Source: an uncultured Bacilli bacterium
GTDB lineage: Bacteria; Bacillota_I; Bacilli_A; RF39; UBA660
Length of the DNA: 10,525 nt
Reading direction: 5' to 3'
Assembly (NCBI GenBank): GCA_934096715.1
Contig: CAKOMQ010000029.1
Span: 1-10,525 of the forward strand
Position 1 is the stretch's first letter, and every line of letters begins with the position of its first letter. Shown here piece by piece: positions 1 to 5,173 of this stretch. Below the pieces are notes generated by a model. That model did no database searches. It worked only from the letters and a program-made list of their open reading frames with translations, and was not told the DNA's origin. Both the position numbers and the translations under genes were made by a program.

Positions 1-13
1 CTTTCTTTGGGGT

Positions 14-36
14 AAGGGGAAGTCTGCCCTTTTTTA
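14..36 (+). terminator. Possible plus-strand terminator at window edge
   Basis: AAGGG at 14-18 can pair with CCCTT at 27-31 around an 8-base loop, followed by a run of T to 35. The stem is short. It would end a plus-strand transcript entering from the left of the window, but no gene for it can be seen here. Confidence 0.25.
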
Positions 37-74
37 CTTAATTCTATAAAATAAATTTGTTTTTTGTTTTCAGA

Positions 75-176
75 CTAACTTTCTTTAATAAATAAATATC
101 CTATCCCAATAATTAAGATACTCATTATACCTACATAAAGATAATTATTCTTAGTCATTATATTCTTATATTTCAT
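75..176 (-). CDS. Small single-span membrane peptide (33 aa), unknown function
   Basis: I read this small gene directly from the minus strand. It starts at the ATG at 176-174 and stops at TAG at 77-75. The product has a basic, polar N-terminus (MKYKNIMTKNNY, residues 1-12), one hydrophobic stretch at about residues 13-30 (LYVGIMSILIIGIGYLFI), and a charged end, KES. A good ribosome binding site (GGTGA, 7 bases before the ATG) and a near-consensus promoter (195-223) precede it, which is why I call it real despite its size. The transcript starts after the terminator of the large secreted-protein gene, so it is an independent unit. I do not recognise a family. It could be a small membrane regulator or a toxin-like peptide, and nothing in the sequence decides between these. 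Confidence 0.55.
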   Translation of the reverse strand: MKYKNIMTKNNYLYVGIMSILIIGIGYLFIKES

Positions 177-194
177 ACTCTATTCACCAATTTA

Positions 195-223
195 ATTATA
201 ACTTTAATATACTAATTTGTCCA
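195..223 (-). promoter_or_regulatory. Promoter of the 33-aa peptide gene
   Basis: On the minus strand, TGGACA (223-218) and TATAAT (200-195) are separated by exactly 17 bases. This is close to the sigma-A consensus. Transcription would start near 188, just upstream of the GGTGA ribosome binding site. Confidence 0.6.
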
Positions 224-229
224 TAAATA

Positions 230-253
230 GAAAAAAACTGGTGTAAACCAGTT
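230..253 (-). terminator. Rho-independent terminator of the secreted-protein gene
   Basis: AACTGG (236-241) and CCAGTT (248-253) form a perfect 6-bp stem with a 6-base loop. On the minus strand the stem is followed by a T-run of about seven. The stem overlaps the TAA stop codon of the gene at 252-1832, so the hairpin begins at the end of the coding region. Confidence 0.75.
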
Positions 254-1832
254 ATTCCAGAATAAATGGATTATCTAGAGTGCCATCTCCACCGGAAGTT
301 TTAGCATTTGATGTAAGATAGAAGACTGGGCGCACGCCATTGGACATAGTCACAATGTTGCTGTTCACGCGACCGTCACTAAACACATTCCACGCACTGA
401 AGTAAAAAGTAATTTCCCCACAACGAGAAAGCGTCCATTCATGACTAGACTTCGATGCGTCATTATTACTTTGGTGCATCCAGCCTGTTTTTAATAAGGA
501 AATATTTGTATCGCCTCCTCTTGTTAGCACTAATGCACTTGAACCCAATGACAATGCATAATCACTTTCATACATTAAGCCTATTTTTGCAACAGGATTT
601 GTCCATACTCCACCGTTACAATTTATAGCACCACTATTATGATTTGTACATAATGTTCCTGTAGATGTCTTTTGCATTTCGTTTAAGTATATTCCTTTTG
701 GACTACTTTCAAAATAATCTATATAATTATTTATATCTTCATATGTTTTTGTATTTACTGCACTCCATGTCCAGTTTTCAATTCTATTGTTCCATGTTGT
801 ATCTTGTAAATAATCATATGTTGTGTTTGTTAAGAAATAACTTCCATTAAGTCCTTTATACATATCACTTTCTTCCCATGATTTATCATATTTCTCCTTT
901 GTATCCCATGCATATGTCGAACCAAGTTGCTTATATTTAATTAGTTTAACATGATTTTTTCCTTTTGCATCTGAGAATACTCCTAATACTCTATACATAT
1001 ATTTATCTTGATTTGCTGTACATGCTGTTTTATCTGTTGTACCAAAACATATAAAGTTATTTGGATTAGTACTAGTTCCTACTGCTCCACTCCCAGTATA
1101 TCTATAGCCATCTCCTTCTAGTCCACTTTGCCATAATATATCACTTTTAGTTAGATTATAAGCAAACGAATTATTATTATCCCATTTGAATACCAATTGA
1201 CAAGAAAATGTTTTGATATCTCCATTATTATATGGTTCTATTTTTATTGTGTATGAATTACCTACTAGTTTATCTTGTGTATTTGATGTATTTGTTACAC
1301 TACTTGTTAGGGGTATTGATACACTTTGACCTTTTGTTAAGTTTTTGATTTCTCCACTTACTATAATGCCATTAGTTCCAGCAGTTGTAAGTTCCTTTAA
1401 AGTCATAGTCTTTTCTCCAACTACTACTTTTACATCTGAGTCACTATTATCAGTGATTGGATTAGTTACGGTTGCTGTTACCTTATAATTATAAGTACAA
1501 TCTAGTGCTTCATCTCCTTCTGGTAATTGTGCTGTTGCTAATGTGTAGTTTGGATTAGTTTCAAGTGCTAGTCCACTCTCGTTTTCATTAGCATAATAAA
1601 TCTTTCCTGCATTTGCTTGACTCATTAAATTTGCATCTAAATTAAGATATAATTTAGATGTTTTAATTTGCATTGTTGGATTACCTAAGCTGTTTGCTTT
1701 ACCTGTTACCTTAGCCCCTGTCTTATCACTAGTTGCATTTATACTAAAGTATGCATAAGTTCCACCTATTAATAGTAATAATGCAAAAGCAAGTGCTACA
1801 ACTATAAGTTGTTTTTTATCTAATTTTTTCAT
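252..1832 (-). CDS. Secreted protein, SipW-type signal, C-terminal DGR-like variable domain
   Basis: A 526-residue surface or matrix protein. The N-terminus (MKKLDKKQ, hydrophobic core residues 9-23, then GGTYAYFS at 23-30) matches signal peptides cleaved by SipW-type archaeal/ER-like signal peptidases in TasA-like proteins, with a likely cut after Ala27. Residues ~30-210 form a beta-rich, Thr/Asn-rich region with cysteines at 112 and 211. Residues ~235-526 resemble the C-type-lectin/formylglycine-enzyme-type domains common in Bacillota surface proteins, with EWTLSR at 465-470 and GVRPVFYL at 499-506. Residues 471-498, just before GVRP, are where it differs most densely from the paralogue at 9128-10525, in the pattern expected of a DGR target. 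The start is supported by a promoter (1855-1883), although the ribosome binding site (AGGT) is weak. A terminator overlaps the stop. The binding partner is unknown. The secretion call is firm; the lectin fold is inferred from motifs. Confidence 0.85.
   Translation of the reverse strand: MKKLDKKQLIVVALAFALLLLIGGTYAYFSINATSDKTGAKVTGKANSLGNPTMQIKTSKLYLNLDANLMSQANAGKIYYANENESGLALETNPNYTLATAQLPEGDEALDCTYNYKVTATVTNPITDNSDSDVKVVVGEKTMTLKELTTAGTNGIIVSGEIKNLTKGQSVSIPLTSSVTNTSNTQDKLVGNSYTIKIEPYNNGDIKTFSCQLVFKWDNNNSFAYNLTKSDILWQSGLEGDGYRYTGSGAVGTSTNPNNFICFGTTDKTACTANQDKYMYRVLGVFSDAKGKNHVKLIKYKQLGSTYAWDTKEKYDKSWEESDMYKGLNGSYFLTNTTYDYLQDTTWNNRIENWTWSAVNTKTYEDINNYIDYFESSPKGIYLNEMQKTSTGTLCTNHNSGAINCNGGVWTNPVAKIGLMYESDYALSLGSSALVLTRGGDTNISLLKTGWMHQSNNDASKSSHEWTLSRCGEITFYFSAWNVFSDGRVNSNIVTMSNGVRPVFYLTSNAKTSGGDGTLDNPFILE
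316..431 (-). repeat. Putative DGR variable repeat, copy 1
   Basis: This 116-base block at the 3' end of the secreted-protein gene matches 9195-9310. Its edges are nearly invariant: CTT TCT CGT at 431-423 and GGCGTGCGCCCAGTC at the other side (338-324). Between 422 and 339 the two copies differ at 27 of 84 bases, and 20 of those have adenine (coding strand) in one copy. The segment is 43% GC here and uses codons such as GCG, CGC and GTG that are scarce in neighbouring genes. The GC-rich 3' block would be the candidate IMH (initiation of mutagenic homing) site. The DGR assignment rests on the substitution pattern, since no template repeat is visible. Confidence 0.65.
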
Positions 1833-1854
1833 CTTTTACCTACTCTCTAGAGTA

Positions 1855-1883
1855 ATAATATCACTATTAAGTAGTATGTACAA
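1855..1883 (-). promoter_or_regulatory. Promoter of the secreted-protein gene
   Basis: On the minus strand, TTGTAC (1883-1878) and TATTAT (1860-1855) are 17 bases apart. Transcription would start near 1848, giving a short leader of about 16 bases that contains the palindrome CTCTAGAG (1845-1852). Confidence 0.5.
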
Positions 1884-1932
1884 TAAAAATAATTTTATAT
1901 TTACACATTTGTTTACAACTGGAGAAAAGGCA

Positions 1933-1961
1933 TTGATATTTTATAAATTTTTTTGTATACT
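1933..1961 (+). promoter_or_regulatory. Promoter of the small plus-strand RNA
   Basis: TTGATA (1933-1938) and TATACT (1956-1961) are separated by exactly 17 bases, and each matches the sigma-A consensus at five of six positions. The predicted start, 1968-1969, falls exactly where the first hairpin of the RNA begins (GGTATA at 1969). Confidence 0.6.
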
Positions 1962-1968
1962 TAATTTA

Positions 1969-2041
1969 GGTATAGCGAGCAAATGTGTTTCACTTATACC
2001 ATTACGTGTAATAAGCTATCGACATAGTCGATGGCTTTTTT
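1969..2041 (+). ncRNA. Putative ~73-nt structured antisense RNA
   Basis: A compact unit with a promoter (1933-1961), a 5' hairpin, a small middle hairpin and a terminator. The 5' hairpin pairs GGTATA (1969-1974) with TATACC (1995-2000) around a 20-base loop. The middle hairpin pairs ATTAC (2001-2005) with GTAAT (2008-2012). The terminator follows at once. No open reading frame with a ribosome binding site is present. The RNA is fully complementary to the 3' half of the 41-aa peptide gene on the other strand, so it is placed to act as a cis-antisense RNA. Its size and shape resemble the antitoxin RNAs of type I toxin-antitoxin loci such as par of Enterococcus. That role is inference. Confidence 0.5.
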
Positions 2042-2119
2042 GATTAGACCAAGATGAATATACAAAATGGCTAACCAAAAGGCTACTTTTAAGAGTTTAT
2101 ACTTAAACTTTAATTTCAT
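1994..2119 (-). CDS. Small hydrophobic peptide (41 aa), candidate type I toxin
   Basis: The ATG at 2119-2117 follows a near-perfect ribosome binding site (AAAGGAGAT, about 8 bases upstream). A longer reading from a TTG upstream was rejected because it lacks such a site. The peptide has a basic start (MKLKFKYKLLK, residues 1-11), one hydrophobic span at about residues 12-26 (VAFWLAILYIHLGLI), and an amphipathic end with KKAIDYVDSLL. It has its own promoter (2217-2245), a structured leader of about 90 bases, and an antisense RNA over its 3' half. This arrangement fits type I toxins (small membrane peptides), but the sequence is not one I recognise, and no clear terminator follows it. The codons for AIDYVDS are GC-richer than usual because they form the antisense terminator stem. 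The alternative is a chance reading frame opposite a real plus-strand RNA. Confidence 0.45.
   Translation of the reverse strand: MKLKFKYKLLKVAFWLAILYIHLGLIKKAIDYVDSLLHVMV
2013..2041 (+). terminator. Strong rho-independent terminator (plus strand)
   Basis: AGCTATCGAC (2014-2023) pairs with GTCGATGGCT (2027-2036) around a 3-base loop, with one G-U pair, followed by six T (2036-2041). It reads only on the plus strand, because the minus strand has no T-run after the stem. It lies inside the minus-strand peptide gene. Confidence 0.7.
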
Positions 2120-2147
2120 CGTACCATCTCCTTTCAGTATAGATTCA

Positions 2148-2178
2148 AAACTATTGTTCCAAAACCCCCTGATAGTTT
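2148..2178 (-). other. Leader hairpin of the 41-aa peptide mRNA
   Basis: AAACTAT and ATAGTTT (2148-2154 and 2172-2178) form a 7-bp stem around a 17-base loop that includes five consecutive G on the minus strand. It sits between the promoter and the ribosome binding site. A second, smaller pairing (GTGG with CCAC) is possible just upstream. Structured leaders that limit translation are typical of type I toxin mRNAs; that role here is inferred. Confidence 0.3.
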
Positions 2179-2216
2179 GGTGGTACAAGCCACAACACCT
2201 GCTCGCTTGGTTATAT

Positions 2217-2245
2217 ATCCTAATTCAACACGCAATAAAAGTCAA
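2217..2245 (-). promoter_or_regulatory. Promoter of the 41-aa peptide gene
   Basis: On the minus strand, TTGACT (2245-2240) and TAGGAT (2222-2217) are 17 bases apart. The -35 element is near-perfect and the -10 element is moderate. The transcript would start near 2210 and begin with a segment containing AGCGAGCA, which also occurs at the 5' end of the opposing RNA. Confidence 0.5.
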
Positions 2246-2325
2246 GAAAAAAAGTTCGCCTTTTTTCGACAAAAATAATCGATTTATATTAATTTATTGA
2301 GTATTTATGGGAAATTATGCGTATT

Positions 2326-2354
2326 AAAAAAATGCTGGTTGTCAGCATTTTTTT
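2326..2354 (-). terminator. Bidirectional rho-independent terminator
   Basis: AATGCTG (2331-2337) pairs with CAGCATT (2343-2349) around a 5-base loop. A-runs and T-runs flank it on both sides, so it can work on either strand. It lies just downstream of the stop codon of the gene at 2362-2832 and isolates that gene from the small peptide locus. Confidence 0.75.
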
Positions 2355-2361
2355 GGATTAT

Positions 2362-2832
2362 TTATTTTAAATTAAGTGGTGGACGCGTAGTTATAACTTG
2401 TTCCATACAAAGTATATCATCACTCGGTAATTTATCTATTAGATATCTTAACACACCATGTTTATCTAAAAGTATTTCACTATCTCTTAGAACTTCTATA
2501 TATATTGGATATTTTAAAAAAGTAAAATCATTAAATGATTCATAGAAGTATTCAGTAACATGTAATTCAATTTCTGTTTTCTTATAAAGATTATCAATTA
2601 ATTTTTGAACCTTGGAAAATAATTTCACGGATACACTTTGAGAATAATCACTATAAAGAATAGACATTTTAAATAATACTGTATCATTACTAATATATTT
2701 TTGATCACTTTCAACAGTAACTACTTTCAAAAGGATTCCATCAATCAAATCAACTTTTTTAAATTCATTAATGATTCTAGACAGATAATCTATTACTATT
2801 TTATATTCTTTTTTATCAAGTTCTAAGTACAT
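2362..2832 (-). CDS. Uncharacterised protein (156 aa), possibly nucleotidyltransferase-like
   Basis: A soluble-looking protein without signal peptide or membrane span. It starts at ATG 2832 with AAGGAAG upstream, has a promoter overlapping the end of the M23 gene (2860-2887), and ends before a strong terminator, so it can be expressed alone. I do not recognise a family. The pattern of alternating strands and helices, with the ending KYPIYIEVLRDSEILLDKHG at about residues 107-126, recalls the C-terminal edge of small nucleotidyltransferase domains. However, the GS-x-AR-G and D-x-D motifs of active enzymes are absent. It could be a degenerate relative or something unrelated. It carries few clues from context. 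Confidence 0.7.
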   Translation of the reverse strand: MYLELDKKEYKIVIDYLSRIINEFKKVDLIDGILLKVVTVESDQKYISNDTVLFKMSILYSDYSQSVSVKLFSKVQKLIDNLYKKTEIELHVTEYFYESFNDFTFLKYPIYIEVLRDSEILLDKHGVLRYLIDKLPSDDILCMEQVITTRPPLNLK

Positions 2833-2859
2833 AATCCACTTCCTTAACTTTTTTCAACT

Positions 2860-2887
2860 ATTATAAACTAATTCTATAAAAAATCAA
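2860..2887 (-). promoter_or_regulatory. Promoter of the 156-aa protein gene
   Basis: On the minus strand, TTGATT (2887-2882) and a perfect TATAAT (2865-2860) are separated by 16 bases. The -35 box overlaps the last codon and stop codon of the upstream M23 peptidase gene. Transcription would start near 2853, about 20 bases before the start codon. Confidence 0.55.
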
Positions 2888-3624
2888 TATTTAAATAGTT
2901 TTCTCCAAGTTTTATTCTTTCTGGTAATTTCTCCATCTACTACACAATTATTATATCTTTGAAATTCTTTTACAGCCTTAGTAAACTTAGGACCTGCTAT
3001 AGAGTCAGCTTTACCTACTACGGTATATCCTAAACTATATAAATATTCTTGAATAGGTTTAACAAGTTTATGCTTTCTATTCTTTTTAGCAGATATAGTT
3101 ATTGTTTTATTAAAAGTTTCTTGATTAACTAAGCCTTTGTTTTTAACACCAAGAATATCTTGAACAGAAGTTAAAAACTTAATATAAGGACTGTTATTTA
3201 TTTTAAAATTCTTTTCATTAAGTAAGTAAGGTAGTGGATCAAGTACTTTTCTATGTTGATTCATAACAGCAAAGTGTAAATGAGCCCCAGTTGAATTACC
3301 AGTTGATCCCATATAAGCAATTATATCTCCTTTATTAACATGATTATTCTTTTTAACTTTTAAAGAACCTTTCTTTAAATGAAGATATCTAGAAATATAA
3401 CCATTTTCATGTCTTATTTCTAGATAATATCCAGCACTTTTAGAATATGTACTAGTTATAACTACTCCATCATCTATACTAATTACATAGTCTGTACTCT
3501 TATTCTTACCTATTAAATCCATTCCATTATGACTAAGTCTATTTAAGTTTCTAGTTTTATAATCACTGGTTATATAATATACATGATTATAAAGAACATG
3601 ATTAACTAGTTTTATCTTTTTCAA
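2884..3624 (-). CDS. M23 (LytM-type) peptidase with C-terminal peptidoglycan-binding domain
   Basis: A zinc endopeptidase expected to cut peptide cross-links of peptidoglycan. The M23 domain spans roughly residues 20-135. Predicted zinc ligands are His32 and Asp36 (SHNGMD) and His117, with catalytic His82 (YLHL) and His115 (GAHLHF), so the full active site is present. Residues ~180-246 match a PG_binding_1-type domain, with IQEYLYSLGY at 191-200 and KAVKEFQRYN near 216-225. The start is TTG at 3624, behind GGGAGTG; the next ATG would remove His32. No signal peptide or membrane segment is visible, which is odd for a cell-wall enzyme and recalls phage endolysins or enzymes released by lysis. 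The ribosome binding site lies in an inverted repeat (3633-3674). The rhomboid gene ends 57 bases upstream, and co-transcription is possible. Confidence 0.88.
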   Translation of the reverse strand: MKKIKLVNHVLYNHVYYITSDYKTRNLNRLSHNGMDLIGKNKSTDYVISIDDGVVITSTYSKSAGYYLEIRHENGYISRYLHLKKGSLKVKKNNHVNKGDIIAYMGSTGNSTGAHLHFAVMNQHRKVLDPLPYLLNEKNFKINNSPYIKFLTSVQDILGVKNKGLVNQETFNKTITISAKKNRKHKLVKPIQEYLYSLGYTVVGKADSIAGPKFTKAVKEFQRYNNCVVDGEITRKNKTWRKLFKY

Positions 3625-3632
3625 AATAAAAT

Positions 3633-3674
3633 CACTCCCTACTATAATATATAAAATTTATAGTATTTGGAGTG
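3633..3674 (-). promoter_or_regulatory. Inverted repeat covering the M23 ribosome binding site
   Basis: CACTCC (3633-3638) pairs with GGAGTG (3669-3674), and TACTATAA (3640-3647) pairs with TTATAGTA (3658-3665), around a 10-base loop. On minus-strand mRNA the second arm is the GGAGTG ribosome binding site of the M23 gene. Transcripts entering from the rhomboid gene could fold and hide that site, or the hairpin plus the T-rich stretch after it may act as a weak terminator. Confidence 0.4.
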
Positions 3675-3680
3675 TTTTAA

Positions 3681-4787
3681 TTATCTATTTAGTAAATAAA
3701 TTATAAATATTACATATAATATATATGCTATTATACCATTTATTCTTTCAGATTTTGTACTCTTATTTGGTACACCAACAATCATAGTAGCTAAATAACC
3801 ACCTAATAGTCCCCCAATATGACAAGCATTATCAATTCCAGGTGTCATAAATCCAATCATTAAATTTAATAATATTAATGGTATTATTTGATTTCTTAAG
3901 ACACTTGATAAATATAATCTATAGTGATATCCAAAATAAAGTAAACTACCAAGTAATCCAAATATTGCTCCACTTGCTCCTACACTAAAGCCTGTATTAA
4001 ATACAATACTTAATAAACTACCTGATAAAGCACTTAGAATATAAATAACTAAAAATCTTATCTTGCCAAAGTAGTTTTCAACTTGTTCTCCTATTATATA
4101 AAGTGAATACATATTAACAATTAAATGTATAATAGATGCATGAGCAAAAGCACTAGTTAAAAGTAAATAATATTTTCCACTTAATACTAAATCTCTATTA
4201 TTAGCTAAATAAATATTTAAACCAGGTATAAGATATACTACTATACAGATAAATATAAGTATCTTAGTAACAAATAATTTATTATTTCTAAATACTTTTT
4301 CATATTTCTTATTTTCTTCGTCAGTTTTTTCATTTATATCATTAGTAACTTTAATTATCTTATCAATACTATCTGTTTTATTAAATATCTTCTTTTTTAT
4401 ATTAGGAAATACTTCTTGTATAGTTTTATTCTTTTTAATATCTCCAATAGAAGATGCTTTAATTAAACAGATATCTTCATTACTAGATTCTTTTACACTA
4501 TCTCCCATATCTAAACAAATATTTAAGACTTTTACTTTAAAAGATAAAGTTTTCTTTTTAACTTGTTTAATTATATTTTCTACCTTGAATTTATCCATTT
4601 CATATTGTTCATTATTGTGAATATAATTAGAGTTAATTCTTATTATTTTATATGGAGCTTCTAGATTTTCCAACCATATTTCATCTTTGACGCCTTGAAC
4701 ATTAATAGGGCTATAATTTTCAACAGTAACAAAATAATGAACTAGACTCATAACCATTTGGTCTTTTTCTCTTAATAATTCGCTCAT
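3681..4787 (-). CDS. Rhomboid-family intramembrane serine protease
   Basis: A 368-residue polytopic membrane protease that cuts transmembrane segments of other proteins. Residues 1-165 form a cytoplasmic domain (NLEAPYKIIRI at 41-51) like the extra N-terminal domain of YqgP/GluP-type rhomboids. Six or so membrane spans follow from about residue 170 to 368. The catalytic Ser272 lies in GASGAIFG and His323 in CHIGGLLGG. The HLIVN motif (221-225) supplies the His and Asn of the oxyanion region. Unlike Bacillus YqgP there is no C-terminal TPR region; the protein ends at the last span. The start is ATG 4787 behind AAGGAAGG. The gene is transcribed away from the plus-strand membrane protein at 4853, with 65 bases between them. 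Substrates cannot be inferred. Confidence 0.9.
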   Translation of the reverse strand: MSELLREKDQMVMSLVHYFVTVENYSPINVQGVKDEIWLENLEAPYKIIRINSNYIHNNEQYEMDKFKVENIIKQVKKKTLSFKVKVLNICLDMGDSVKESSNEDICLIKASSIGDIKKNKTIQEVFPNIKKKIFNKTDSIDKIIKVTNDINEKTDEENKKYEKVFRNNKLFVTKILIFICIVVYLIPGLNIYLANNRDLVLSGKYYLLLTSAFAHASIIHLIVNMYSLYIIGEQVENYFGKIRFLVIYILSALSGSLLSIVFNTGFSVGASGAIFGLLGSLLYFGYHYRLYLSSVLRNQIIPLILLNLMIGFMTPGIDNACHIGGLLGGYLATMIVGVPNKSTKSERINGIIAYILYVIFIIYLLNR

Positions 4788-4852
4788 GTTTTTCCTTCCT
4801 TCTTTAATAATAATATTTTATCTTAATTCATATATTTAGTAAAGGTGATATT

Positions 4853-5173
4853 ATGTTTTTACTATTCTTCATATTTTCTATTCTTTACTTATTAATTCCT
4901 ATTATTAAAATAATTATGAAAGATAAATTAGATAATAATAGTATTTTTCTATATCTATCTAACTATATCTTATTATTTTCTATTTTAGTATTTTATAACT
5001 ACTTTAATAATTATATTTATTCATTTATTATCTCAGTTTTCTTAATGATTTTTTCATTCTTATTAATAAGAGATTTTAAAAGTAAGATGGGCTACTACCA
5101 AATATTATCTATACCTTACTTTATTCTAACTATCTATATGTTTTCATATTTACTTATTAATCTAAATCTTTAA
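4853..5173 (+). CDS. Small polytopic membrane protein (106 aa), unknown function
   Basis: This is the only sizeable plus-strand gene. It begins at ATG 4853 behind AAAGGTGA, the same type of ribosome binding site used by other genes here. The product is very hydrophobic, with four likely membrane spans at about residues 2-22, 30-49, 53-72 and 82-103 and short charged loops (KDKLDNN, RDFKSKMGYY). It is divergent from the rhomboid gene, and its last 17 bases overlap the end of the convergent rluD-like gene. No terminator is visible between the convergent pair. I do not recognise a family; a small accessory membrane protein is the safest description. Confidence 0.7.
   Translation: MFLLFFIFSILYLLIPIIKIIMKDKLDNNSIFLYLSNYILLFSILVFYNYFNNYIYSFIISVFLMIFSFLLIRDFKSKMGYYQILSIPYFILTIYMFSYLLINLNL

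Noticed and set aside
665..850. Plus-strand open frames opposite the secreted-protein genes (also around 9310-9741 and 9898-10164)
   Set aside because: They lie wholly antisense to well-supported genes, lack ribosome binding sites, and their hydrophobic, Leu/Tyr/His-rich content is what the reverse strand of Asn/Thr-rich coding produces.
1903..1988. 9-bp inverted repeat ACACATTTG/CAAATGTGT flanking the small RNA promoter
   Set aside because: The arms are about 70 bases apart, one arm lies outside the predicted RNA, and no consistent function follows. It could weakly fold the 3' end of the peptide mRNA, but chance is as likely.
2120..2188. Longer 64-residue version of the small peptide starting at a TTG
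   Set aside because: It has no ribosome binding site, while the internal ATG at 2119 has a near-perfect one.
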